Shown: piece by piece, positions 1 to 5,051 of the stretch
Position numbering within the stretch: the first letter of the stretch is position 1
Layout: every line of letters begins with the position of its first letter
DNA from: Candidatus Peregrinibacteria bacterium
GTDB taxonomy: Bacteria > Patescibacteriota > Gracilibacteria > UBA1369 > UBA12463
DNA: 8,518 nucleotides
Assembly: GCA_016215735.1 (NCBI GenBank)
Contig: JACRIA010000030.1
Coordinates: 1 to 8,518 of the forward strand
Reading direction: 5' to 3'
Notes under the pieces: generated by a model
Database searches by the model: none
What the model was told of the DNA's origin: nothing
What the model saw: the letters and a program-made list of their open reading frames with translations, nothing else
Translations under genes and position numbers: made by a program

Positions 1-301
1 ACTCTATTAGCTCATGGCCGCTGGGAATTTGGCTGCTTCCAGGGCCGCATTGATCAATATAGTCCATCTCTGGACTTGCGCTTTCTTTTGCAGTGCCTTT
101 TATGAAATAATCGCTTCCGCCGTCGGAATCAGTGCATGTAAAGTCATTTTGCGCCAAAAAAGGACCCAGCACATGGGCCTGCAAATAAACGCCGACCGGA
201 ACAGAAAGCGCGAGGACTGCGACCACACCCAGAATAACAGCAAATTTGGATAACCCTGAAGGTGTTTTTTTACTGCGCCAGCAGCAAACTTGTTTACTCA
301 T
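1..301 (-). CDS. Secreted or membrane-anchored protein with DSDGG...KG motif, partial (C-terminus off left edge)
   Basis: An open frame runs leftward from an ATG at 301 to the window edge with no stop (about 100 residues visible). It starts with a short basic, Cys-containing segment (MSKQVCCWRSKK), then a hydrophobic stretch at about residues 20-45 (FAVILGVVAVLALSVPVGVY) fitting a signal peptide or signal anchor, then an extracytoplasmic part with CTDSDGGSDYFIKGT at about residues 53-67 and a further Cys at about residue 82. The CxDSDGGxDYxxKG pattern followed by a spaced Cys is one I associate with small Cys-bonded modules in exported CPR and DPANN proteins; the function is unknown. The frame is favoured over the opposite-strand ORF at 14-253 because of the signal sequence and motif. 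There is no Shine-Dalgarno; the region before the ATG is A-rich. A promoter lies about 100 bases upstream. Confidence 0.72.
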   Translation of the reverse strand, partial: MSKQVCCWRSKKTPSGLSKFAVILGVVAVLALSVPVGVYLQAHVLGPFLAQNDFTCTDSDGGSDYFIKGTAKESASPEMDYIDQCGPGSSQIPSGHELIE

Positions 302-661
302 TTTGTTTTTGTTTTAGATTGTAATAAATATATTTGAATAGGAGTAGATTTTGCTCCATAGTTTTATTTTTGTTTTATCGATGACATTTCCATTCACTTA
401 TATTATAATGATACCATAAATTTGAGGGTTTGTAAAGCCCTACATTTGGTGCACATTTTAGAATTTGTGATCCTCCTGCGGCGGACAAGTTTTTGGAGTT
501 TGGAATTTGCCGCCTTGCGGCGGCGTGCACAAGGGAAAAACTCGCCTCCCACGAAAATTTTCGCTACGCGAGAAATTTTCTAGTCGGCGTCCTCCGCTTC
601 AAGAATGCTCAACGGAGTTTCACATTCTTTACGCTTCGGATCGTTTTTCTCGCATGTAGCG
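302..661. other. Non-coding stretch with decayed hairpins
   Basis: No convincing gene is present. Bases 302-470 are AT-rich leader and promoter sequence. From about 471 the composition turns GC-richer and holds degenerate palindromes: TCCTCC-TGC-GGCGGA (471-485, one mismatch), GCCGCC-TTGC-GGCGGC (509-524), and a 12-bp stem with a one-base bulge and loop TAC (553-580). AAGAATG and CATTCTT near 602-630 can also pair around a 15-base loop. The first two look like worn copies of the hairpin family seen at 2321-2410. The 553-580 hairpin lies downstream of the tRNA on its strand and might help end that transcript, but it lacks a clean T-tract. The plus-strand ORF here runs through the tRNA gene and is not believable. 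Confidence 0.55.
402..436 (-). promoter_or_regulatory. Candidate promoter for the leftward exported-protein gene
   Basis: On the minus strand TTTACA (436-431) is followed after 17 bases by TATCAT (413-408), preceded by TGG, which gives an extended -10 element. A second -10-like TATAAT overlaps at 407-402. Transcription would begin near 395-401 and leave an AT-rich leader of about 100 bases before the ATG at 301. Support is by match to sigma-70-type consensus only. Confidence 0.4.
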
Positions 662-748
662 TGGTGCCGAAGGTGGGAGTTGAACCCACACACCCTTTCG
701 GGCACACGCCCCTGAAACGTGCGCGTCTGCCAATTCCGCCACTTCGGC
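662..748 (-). tRNA. tRNA-Leu (anticodon CAG), CCA encoded
   Basis: Reading the minus strand, acceptor arms GCCGAAG (748-742) and CTTCGGC (672-666) pair over 7 bp, followed by discriminator A and an encoded CCA (664-662). The D-arm carries the TGGCGGAATTGGCAGACGC pattern typical of tRNA-Leu. The anticodon stem CACGT/GCGTG closes loop TTCAGGG, with anticodon CAG at 714-712 reading CUG. A long class II variable arm (CCC-GAAA-GGG) and T-arm GTGGG-TTCAACT-CCCAC complete the 87-base cloverleaf. It stands alone, divergent from the zinc ribbon/Nudix pair. Confidence 0.96.
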
Positions 749-793
749 CAGCAACCGAGCTGACGATGCGATTTTGACACATTTAAGCGTTCA

Positions 794-799
794 ATTATA
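794..799 (-). promoter_or_regulatory. Candidate -10 of the tRNA-Leu promoter
   Basis: TATAAT reads on the minus strand at 799-794, placing a start near 787 and a 5' leader of about 40 bases before the tRNA at 748. No good -35 sits 16-18 bases upstream; that space is filled by the 22-bp palindrome at 806-827. A TTGACT (835-830) lies 30 bases from the -10, too far for a normal promoter. Confidence 0.4.
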
Positions 800-805
800 G
801 AGTGG

Positions 806-827
806 ATTTCCGTCCTAGGACGGAAAT
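806..827. repeat. Perfect 22-bp palindrome I
   Basis: Both strands read identically around a CCTAGG centre (half-site ATTTCCGTCCT). It lies just upstream of the candidate tRNA -10. It could fold as a 9-bp hairpin with a CTAG loop or act as a dyad binding site. Its centre is 61 bp from that of palindrome II. Confidence 0.85.
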
Positions 828-866
828 TGAGTCAAAAAACAGCTTAAATAAGCCAAAAAAAATCAA

Positions 867-888
867 ATTTTCTCCACGTGGAGAAAAT
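867..888. repeat. Perfect 22-bp palindrome II
   Basis: Both strands read identically around a CACGTG centre (half-site ATTTTCTCCAC). It has the same length as palindrome I but a different sequence; both share an A/T-rich outer edge and a GC-rich core. It lies 73 bases before the zinc ribbon start codon. Confidence 0.85.
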
Positions 889-944
889 CAAATATCGCAT
901 CATAAACTTTCAAAAAACCAATAAATAAGATAACATATCATCGC

Positions 945-950
945 TATTAT
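945..950 (+). promoter_or_regulatory. Possible -10 for the zinc ribbon/Nudix pair
   Basis: TATTAT lies 10 bases before the ATG at 961, so a transcript from it would have almost no leader. No clear -35 is seen at 16-18 bases upstream. No Shine-Dalgarno sequence precedes the ATG, which fits a leaderless or near-leaderless start. Confidence 0.3.
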
Positions 951-960
951 TTGAAATGAA

Positions 961-1128
961 ATGCCTAAAGATGAAAAAAAATCCGGAGCTAGCGAGAAAA
1001 ATAATGGCGCGAGCCAGGATGAAATTATTTGCGTAAAATGCGGGACTAAAATGAATCAATGGCAATGCAAATACATCTGTTCTAATTGCGGCTACATAAC
1101 AACTTGTTCAGAAGAAGACGTATGGTAA
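961..1128 (+). CDS. Small zinc ribbon protein (55 aa)
   Basis: This 55-codon gene starts at ATG 961 and ends at TAA 1126-1128. A charged, probably disordered N-terminal 20 residues lead into ICVKCGTKM (Cys24, Cys27) and YICSNCGY (Cys40, Cys43). The two CxxC knuckles of a zinc ribbon are 12 residues apart, with extra Cys36 and Cys49, and the chain ends in an acidic SEEDVW. The layout resembles rubredoxin-like or ribosomal-type zinc ribbons, but no specific family is recognised. The stop codon overlaps the Nudix start by 7 bases (ATGGTAA), so the two are probably co-translated. Binding of zinc is inferred from the cysteine pattern; the role is unknown. Confidence 0.82.
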   Translation: MPKDEKKSGASEKNNGASQDEIICVKCGTKMNQWQCKYICSNCGYITTCSEEDVW

Positions 1129-1559
1129 GCGAAAAATCTTGCGGAATAGTTTTAATCAATCGAGGCGGCGGAACCGCACAAGGCAGCGAAAAGCCGAAAT
1201 TTTTGCTTTTGCATTATCCGCAGGGACATTGGGATTTCCCAAAAGGCCACACAGAAGCTGGCGAGGATGAATCTGCAACCGCGCGGCGCGAATTAATTGA
1301 AGAAACAGGAATTATTGACGTGAAATTTTACGATGGATTTTGCGAAAAAATTCATTATTTTTTTAAACAAGATGGCAAGTTGATGAGCAAAAATGTGATT
1401 TTCTTTTTGGCAGAAACGAATACGGCCGAAGTCAAATTATCGCATGAGCATAAGGGTTTTGAGTGGCTCGCTTACGAAGAGGCGCGCAAAAAACTTACCT
1501 TCAATGATTCGCGGAAAGTTTTGGAAAAAGTCTGGAAATATTTAGGGGGACGGGGGTAG
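1122..1559 (+). CDS. Nudix hydrolase, diadenosine tetraphosphatase (Ap4A hydrolase)-like
   Basis: The 145-residue protein carries a complete Nudix box at residues 42-64, GHTEAGEDESATARRELIEE then TGI, satisfying Gx5Ex7REUxEExGU; the REUxEE glutamates (Glu57, Glu60, Glu61) would bind the catalytic metal. The preceding HWDFPKGH (residues 36-43) and LLLHYPQG (28-35) resemble asymmetric bis(5'-nucleosyl)-tetraphosphatases, which hydrolyse Ap4A to AMP and ATP. Substrate is inferred from these motifs; Nudix specificity is hard to read from sequence, and an RNA-cap or NTP pyrophosphohydrolase cannot be excluded. ATG 1122 is preferred over an upstream TTG at 1086 because the extension (MRLHNNLFRRRR) is only the out-of-frame reading of the zinc ribbon and ATG 1122 overlaps that gene's stop. 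The gene converges on rnc, with 34 bases between the stops. Confidence 0.9.
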   Translation: MVSEKSCGIVLINRGGGTAQGSEKPKFLLLHYPQGHWDFPKGHTEAGEDESATARRELIEETGIIDVKFYDGFCEKIHYFFKQDGKLMSKNVIFFLAETNTAEVKLSHEHKGFEWLAYEEARKKLTFNDSRKVLEKVWKYLGGRG

Positions 1560-1562
1560 GCT

Positions 1563-1584
1563 GCCGCGGATTTGCGCCCGCGGT
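1563..1584. terminator. Possible bidirectional terminator hairpin between Nudix gene and rnc
   Basis: CCGCGG at 1564-1569 and again at 1578-1583 can pair (plus a G-T wobble) around an 8-base loop, in the 34-base gap between two convergent stops. No proper T-tract follows on either strand, so the call rests on position and the short GC stem. Confidence 0.35.
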
Positions 1585-1593
1585 CTTAAATCG

Positions 1594-2283
1594 TTAATTC
1601 CAGCCTTTCTTTTTGAGGGCCTTTGCCGCGGCTTCCTGTTCTGCTCTTTGCTTGCTTGGGCCAGAGCCTTCTGCCAAAAATTCATCTTTAAGATAAACGC
1701 CGACTTTGTAATATTTCGCATGGTCAGGCCCTGACGCCGAAATAACTTTGTATAAAGGAATGCATAATTCTTTTTCCTGCGTGATTTCCTGCAAAAGCGA
1801 TTTTGAATCTATGTGAAGCCCTTTCCCAATAATTTCGTTGAGGCGTTTGAGAATAAATTTTTCCGTGAATTTGTGTGCTTCTTTATATCCTTTGTCTATG
1901 TAGATTGCGCCGATTAATGCTTCAAGCGTATTTGCCAAAATGTACGGCTTTCCGCGACCGCCTCCTATTTCTTCGCCATGGCTTAAATAAAGATATTTAC
2001 CAAGATCCAATTCACGGCTGATATCAGCCAGATGCGGGCCTTTCACTAATGCGGAACGCAAATCCGTGAGCGTACCTTCTGTGCGAGACGGGTATTTTTT
2101 GTATAAAAATTCCGTGACAGCAAGTTCAAGTACCGCATCGCCTAAAAATTCCAGCCTTTCATTATGTTCTTTCACATTTTTATGTTCGTTTACATACGAT
2201 CTGTGCATAAAAACAGTGTTTAGCAAATCTGAATTTTTGAATTTGATGCCAATTATTTTTTGAAGTGCAGAGTATTTATCCAT
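1594..2283 (-). CDS. rnc: Ribonuclease III
   Basis: At 229 residues the protein matches the usual length of bacterial RNase III, the endonuclease that cuts double-stranded RNA in rRNA precursors and structured mRNAs. The signature NERLEFLGDAV (residues 41-51) supplies metal-binding Glu42, Glu45 and Asp49. A second site, ANTLEALIGAIY (117-128), keeps Glu121 but has Asn118 where the E. coli enzyme has Asp114. A double-stranded-RNA-binding domain covers about residues 158-227 (DSKSLLQEITQE ... EQEAAAKALKKKGW). The ATG at 2283 gives a normal N-terminus. It is the last gene of the operon, separated from nusB by 125 bases holding two near-identical hairpins that could influence its expression. No Shine-Dalgarno is seen. 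Confidence 0.96.
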   Translation of the reverse strand: MDKYSALQKIIGIKFKNSDLLNTVFMHRSYVNEHKNVKEHNERLEFLGDAVLELAVTEFLYKKYPSRTEGTLTDLRSALVKGPHLADISRELDLGKYLYLSHGEEIGGGRGKPYILANTLEALIGAIYIDKGYKEAHKFTEKFILKRLNEIIGKGLHIDSKSLLQEITQEKELCIPLYKVISASGPDHAKYYKVGVYLKDEFLAEGSGPSKQRAEQEAAAKALKKKGWN

Positions 2284-2320
2284 AATTAGTTTTTGGCTGT
2301 GTGGTGTCGCTTATTTCTTT

Positions 2321-2359
2321 TTTATAGCGCCTGTGTTCGCCTGCGGCGAACGGCGTGTT
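2321..2359 (+). repeat. Hairpin family B, copy 1 (nusB-rnc gap)
   Basis: The unit opens with TTTATAG and ends GTGTT. Outer arms CGCC (2328-2331) and GGCG (2352-2355) pair, a 3-base bulge TGT follows on the 5' side, inner arms GTTCGCC (2335-2341) and GGCGAAC (2345-2351) pair over 7 bp, and the loop is TGC. It is 33 of 37 or better identical to copy 2 just beside it. On the mRNA strand its left edge reads TATAAA, 38 bases before the rnc start. Confidence 0.9.
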
Positions 2360-2371
2360 CGCGACATTTTA

Positions 2372-2410
2372 TTTATAGCGCCTGTGTCCGCCTTCGGCGG
2401 ACGGCGTGTT
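2372..2410 (+). repeat. Hairpin family B, copy 2 (abuts nusB stop)
   Basis: This is the same unit as copy 1 after a 12-base AT-rich gap. Inner arms are GTCCGCC (2386-2392) and GGCGGAC (2396-2402), so a T-to-C change in one arm is matched by A-to-G in the other. The loop is TTC and the outer arms CGCC/GGCG are kept. The end of the unit supplies two bases of the nusB stop codon (TAA at 2411-2409 on the minus strand). Confidence 0.9.
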
Positions 2411-2843
2411 ACAGCGGTTTTCCTGTTTTTATGTCTCTCTTGCAATATTTTGTCATAACACTGCTCAAAACTCCATTCACAAATTTCGACGAATTGGTGT
2501 CGCCGTATTCTTTTGCGATTTCAATCGCCTCGTTTATCGCGACCACCGGCGGCACATCGCTAGAATATAAAATTTCGTAAATTCCGATTTCCAAAATCGC
2601 TCTGTCCACAGGCGCGATTTTTTCGACCGGCCAAGCTGGCGCGAATTCTTTTATATATTTAATGATTTGCTTTTTATGTTTGATGGCGCCTTTAAAAATC
2701 GTGCGGCTGAAATCCGGATCTTCGACATGATTATCTTTGTCTTCTAAAATATATTCAAGAATTTTTTTGGAGGATTTTTTGTGAACTTCAAGCGCAAACA
2801 GCGCTTTCATTGCCGCAATTCTGCCTGTGCGTCTTTTGTACAT
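2409..2843 (-). CDS. nusB: Transcription antitermination factor NusB
   Basis: The 144-residue, all-helical protein fits NusB, which with ribosomal protein S10 (NusE) binds boxA RNA and promotes antitermination of rRNA operons. Family features include the basic N-terminus KRRTGRIAAMKALFALE (residues 3-19), ILEYI, FSRTIFKGAIKHK, the core APVDRAILEIGIYEIL, and PPVVAINEAIEIAKEYGDTNSSKFVNGVL near the C-terminus. ATG 2843 is chosen; an upstream start at 2891 would add MAGSGRLRRPDTIPKT, which merely translates the hairpin at 2856-2886. It follows rpmF after 64 bases. Its stop codon sits at the edge of hairpin B copy 2, so the gene's last bases are built from the repeat. Confidence 0.94.
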   Translation of the reverse strand: MYKRRTGRIAAMKALFALEVHKKSSKKILEYILEDKDNHVEDPDFSRTIFKGAIKHKKQIIKYIKEFAPAWPVEKIAPVDRAILEIGIYEILYSSDVPPVVAINEAIEIAKEYGDTNSSKFVNGVLSSVMTKYCKRDIKTGKPL

Positions 2844-2855
2844 AGTTTTGGGTAT

Positions 2856-2886
2856 GGTGTCAGGTCGCCTTAGGCGACCAGACCCC
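2856..2886. repeat. Hairpin family C (rpmF-nusB gap)
   Basis: Inner arms GGTCGCC (2863-2869) and GGCGACC (2873-2879) pair around loop TTA. After an A-A mismatch, outer arms GGTGTC (2856-2861) and GACCCC (2881-2886) add 5 of 6 pairs. The outer part resembles the GGGTCTGACCCC palindrome at 6352-6363. It fills half of the 64-base space between rpmF and nusB. Confidence 0.85.
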
Positions 2887-2907
2887 GCCAAATTCGGAAA
2901 CCGGTCC

Positions 2908-3141
2908 CTAGGCTTTGATTTTTTTCACGACATCTTTGCCTGTATCAATCGCGCGCCTTTTTCCATAATGGCCGCAATTCGGGCAAATATGATGGGAAAG
3001 TTTCATTTCTCCGCAATTCGCGCATGCGACGAGAACGTATTTTTCGTAAAGAATTTTTTGCGCTCTTTTTTTGAATGCGCTATATCTTTTTTTTGTTTGG
3101 CTTCGCGGAGCTTTTTTCTTTTGTACTGGCCGTTTCCCCAT
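2908..3141 (-). CDS. rpmF: Ribosomal protein bL32
   Basis: The 77-residue basic protein is a zinc-ribbon L32 of the large subunit. Zinc ligands are Cys40 and Cys43 (ACANCGE) and Cys53 and Cys56 (HICPNCGHYGKRRAI), in the usual spacing, after a Lys/Arg-rich N-terminal half. A C-terminal extension DTGKDVVKKIKA follows. The start MGKRPVQKKK at 3141 is preferred; an earlier start at 3171 would add MAGHHLTNQA, partly from hairpin A. The first 62 bases overlap the 3' end of yceD in another frame. The order yceD-rpmF is conserved across bacteria. No Shine-Dalgarno is visible, so translation may be coupled to that of yceD. Confidence 0.9.
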   Translation of the reverse strand: MGKRPVQKKKAPRSQTKKRYSAFKKRAQKILYEKYVLVACANCGEMKLSHHICPNCGHYGKRRAIDTGKDVVKKIKA

Positions 3142-3763
3142 TGCTTGATTTGTTAGGTGGTGTCCCGCCAAGGCGGGACGCTTTTATTTCTATGGAGCTG
3201 TGTTCGCCTTCGGCGAACGCTCTGTTAAACAATTCTTTTAAATGCGCCATTGGCTTGTGAGTGTCTTTTGCTGTTTCTGCCGCGGCTGAGGCGTGTCCGC
3301 ACGAGTTTTTATTCAAATCTTTTCCGCAGACATAACACAGGCCTTTGCACTTTAAAGAGCATAGCGGATTAAGCGGAAAATGCAAGAGTATTTCCTGCCG
3401 AAAAAGTTCAGTTAAATCAATTGTCATGTTTTTCATATCAACCAAATATAAATCATCCAAATCCTCGATGTCGCGCGGTTGTTCAAACAGAAATTGCCTT
3501 TCCGCAAAAGGAATTTTTATCTCGTGCGTGAACGGCTTTAAGCATTTTGAACAAATGAAATTGATTTTTGTTATAAAATTTTCGACAGCGATATTAAGCT
3601 CGTCTTCAAGCTTCATTATGTTGATTTTGGCTTTGACATACGTTAAACCAGGAAGAGATTTTTCATTAAAATCCACTTTTTCATCAATATGAATTGTGGT
3701 GTGTTCACCTTCCACGCCTTCTACCAGAGAACCGACATTAATAGTGAGGATGGCTTTAGGCAT
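3080..3763 (-). CDS. yceD: YceD / DUF177 family protein with repeat-derived C-terminal tail
   Basis: The 227-residue protein belongs to the DUF177 (YceD) family, linked to 23S rRNA accumulation and normally encoded beside rpmF, as here. It shows CSKCLKPF (Cys71, Cys74), the acidic-hydrophobic IDLTELFRQEILLHFPLNPLC (115-135), and the cluster CSLKCKGLCYVCGKDLNKNSC (135-155), which probably binds metal. The family core should end near LKELF (residue 179). The remaining 48 residues are unusual. Residues about 181-189 translate hairpin B copy 3, about 194-202 translate hairpin A, and the last 20 or so are the out-of-frame reading of the rpmF start (ending KKKI). The ATG at 3763 overlaps the stop of the upstream gene by 8 bases, implying coupling. 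Whether the tail matters is unknown. Confidence 0.9.
   Translation of the reverse strand: MPKAILTINVGSLVEGVEGEHTTIHIDEKVDFNEKSLPGLTYVKAKINIMKLEDELNIAVENFITKINFICSKCLKPFTHEIKIPFAERQFLFEQPRDIEDLDDLYLVDMKNMTIDLTELFRQEILLHFPLNPLCSLKCKGLCYVCGKDLNKNSCGHASAAAETAKDTHKPMAHLKELFNRAFAEGEHSSIEIKASRLGGTPPNKSSNGETASTKEKSSAKPNKKKI
3162..3179. repeat. Hairpin family A, copy 1
   Basis: GTCCCGCCAAGGCGGGAC forms a perfect stem (7 bp with a CAAG loop). It lies inside the yceD frame just before the rpmF start and is identical base for base to the copy at 5025-5042. It is followed after 11 bases by hairpin B copy 3. Confidence 0.9.
3191..3226 (+). repeat. Hairpin family B, copy 3 (inside yceD 3' end)
   Basis: Outer arms are GAGC (3195-3198) and GCTC (3219-3222) instead of CGCC/GGCG, so both sides changed together. 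The TGT bulge, the 7-bp inner stem GTTCGCC/GGCGAAC (3202-3208 and 3212-3218), the TTC loop and the TGTT end are kept. It is read as protein in yceD. Confidence 0.9.
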
Positions 3764-4025
3764 AAATTTGAATTGTGTTTTGAGGGAAAATTTTTGGCTG
3801 TGGGTTCTCTTTCGTTGGTTTTTCTACCACTCCAATTTTATAACATTTTCCCCCAATATCGTCTGTGTCGAATGTCAGAAATAGCCCTGGATTTTTCAAA
3901 CCAGTTTCAGCTACTTCTTGAAAAACCCAAGTTGTTATTTCTGATATTGTTTTTGGTTTAAAATTCAAGTCTTTCAACTCTCTACATATAGAATATTCGC
4001 AATCTTTTGGTTGTTCTTGATTCAT
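3756..4025 (-). CDS. Hypothetical protein (89 aa) between radical SAM gene and yceD
   Basis: I do not recognise this family. From ATG 4025 the protein has 89 residues: a polar N-terminus with two cysteines (CEYSIC, residues 9-14), a probably helical middle (KTISEITTWVFQEVAETGL), a hydrophobic-acidic strand-like part (GLFLTFDTDDIGGKCYKIGVV) with a third Cys, and a Pro/Lys/Gln-rich tail. No signal peptide or membrane segment is seen. It begins 19 bases after the radical SAM stop and overlaps the yceD start by 8 bases, so it is very likely in the same transcript and translationally coupled to yceD. A TTG at 4043 is an alternative start adding six residues. A link to the radical SAM enzyme is possible from position only. 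Confidence 0.75.
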   Translation of the reverse strand: MNQEQPKDCEYSICRELKDLNFKPKTISEITTWVFQEVAETGLKNPGLFLTFDTDDIGGKCYKIGVVEKPTKENPQPKIFPQNTIQIYA

Positions 4026-4044
4026 AGGCGGCGATTGTACCAAA

Positions 4045-5019
4045 TTAGTTTTTATATTTCAAGTTCATGATATCGCACTTCCCGCAGATTTTTTTCCAGT
4101 TGTTTTTTCGGAAAGTGCGGAATTTTTCGTTATGCCAAACTTCAGTTAAAGATTGCAGCCCTAAATCGCCAACTGAATAATGCGGAAGCATACAGCAAGG
4201 CGTTGCGTGACCTTTTACATTTATATAAATATAATCGTGAACTTTGAGACATGGTTTATTCATTATTGTATTCAGACCATGGAAAAAGTGGCGGAATTTT
4301 CTAAATAAAAATCCATAGAGACCGCTTCCAAGAGAGTATTGTATGCTATTAACTTCAACTCCAAGGAGACGCCCAAGGTTTACAGCTTTCCGTAGAGCGG
4401 TCTGTTCTTCTTTGAATGTCGGCCGGTTCAAGCTCGGCACAAAGCGCGTATCAAGGCGCAGAATTTCAACTTTATTAATTCCTGTGCGGCTTGCAAAATT
4501 TATCACATCAAATAAATCGTGTTCGTGGTTTTTTTGATTGCAGGCTTGGAGAGCTATGTCAGGCCGCGGATTATGCTTACTGAATTCGATTATATGCTTC
4601 AGCGCGATTTCATTTTTATGGCCGGCTCCTGAAAAATCCGAAATACTATCAACTGAAAAAACAACTTGATCAATTTTTGCGTCAATGAGTTTTTTTTGCA
4701 TTTCAGGCGTTAAAAGTATGCCGTTTGTAGTAATGCTTACAAAATGGCCGCGATTCTTGGCTTCTTTTATCGCATCAATAATATGCGGATAAAACAAAGG
4801 TTCGCCCCAGCCTGCGAGATAAATGCGCGCAACACCGCCAAGTTTATCGAGAATTTTTAAATAAAGCTGATAATCCATGTGCGCCTCCCCTGTCCCCAGT
4901 GTTTTTCGCGGACACATAGGACATGCCAAATTGCATGCGTTTGTTATTTCAAACTGCACTTTCATCGGGATTGGCGGGATGATATAGAAAATTTTTTTAA
5001 GATATCGTAAAATTTTCAT
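4045..5019 (-). CDS. Radical SAM protein with SPASM-type C-terminal domain
   Basis: The 324-residue protein has the radical SAM CxxxCxxC at Cys29, Cys33 and Cys36 (NACNLACPMCPR), which holds the [4Fe-4S] cluster that cleaves S-adenosylmethionine, and the GWGEP motif (70-74) of SAM binding in the barrel. The C-terminal region has Cys257, Cys275, Cys276, Cys312 and Cys315 in a C...PCC...(VGDLG..SLTEVWH)...CGKC arrangement typical of SPASM/twitch domains, probably holding one auxiliary cluster. SPASM enzymes include peptide maturases, but many act on other substrates, and the one here cannot be read from sequence. ATG 5019 is chosen; an upstream start at 5091 would add 24 residues translated from hairpins A and B. 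Met19 is a possible later start. It is probably the first gene of the operon ending in rnc. Confidence 0.9.
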   Translation of the reverse strand: MKILRYLKKIFYIIPPIPMKVQFEITNACNLACPMCPRKTLGTGEAHMDYQLYLKILDKLGGVARIYLAGWGEPLFYPHIIDAIKEAKNRGHFVSITTNGILLTPEMQKKLIDAKIDQVVFSVDSISDFSGAGHKNEIALKHIIEFSKHNPRPDIALQACNQKNHEHDLFDVINFASRTGINKVEILRLDTRFVPSLNRPTFKEEQTALRKAVNLGRLLGVEVNSIQYSLGSGLYGFLFRKFRHFFHGLNTIMNKPCLKVHDYIYINVKGHATPCCMLPHYSVGDLGLQSLTEVWHNEKFRTFRKNNWKKICGKCDIMNLKYKN

Positions 5020-5024
5020 GTGGA

Positions 5025-5042
5025 GTCCCGCCAAGGCGGGAC
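5025..5042. repeat. Hairpin family A, copy 2
   Basis: This is the same 18-base palindrome GTCCCGCCAAGGCGGGAC as at 3162-3179, here 5 bases upstream of the radical SAM start codon. As at the first locus, it is followed by an AT-rich spacer of about 9 bases and then hairpin B. In the mRNA it would be a stem at the start codon if included in the transcript. Confidence 0.9.
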
Positions 5043-5051
5043 AATTTATTT

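Noticed and set aside
14..253. Plus-strand 79-codon ORF at the left edge
   Set aside because: It is antisense to the leftward frame that has a signal-anchor and a recognisable motif.
493..780. ORFs on both strands overlapping the tRNA-Leu
   Set aside because: They translate the tRNA gene and neighbouring hairpins and show no protein family features.
2321..2410. CRISPR-like direct repeats
   Set aside because: Only two adjacent units with a 12-base gap, no regular spacers and no cas genes; other copies lie elsewhere singly.
2293..2580. Plus-strand ORF over the two B hairpins with a repeated peptide
   Set aside because: The repeated peptide only reflects the two DNA repeats, and the rest is antisense to nusB.
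2844..2891. N-terminal extension of NusB
   Set aside because: It is translated hairpin C; ATG 2843 gives the typical basic NusB N-terminus.
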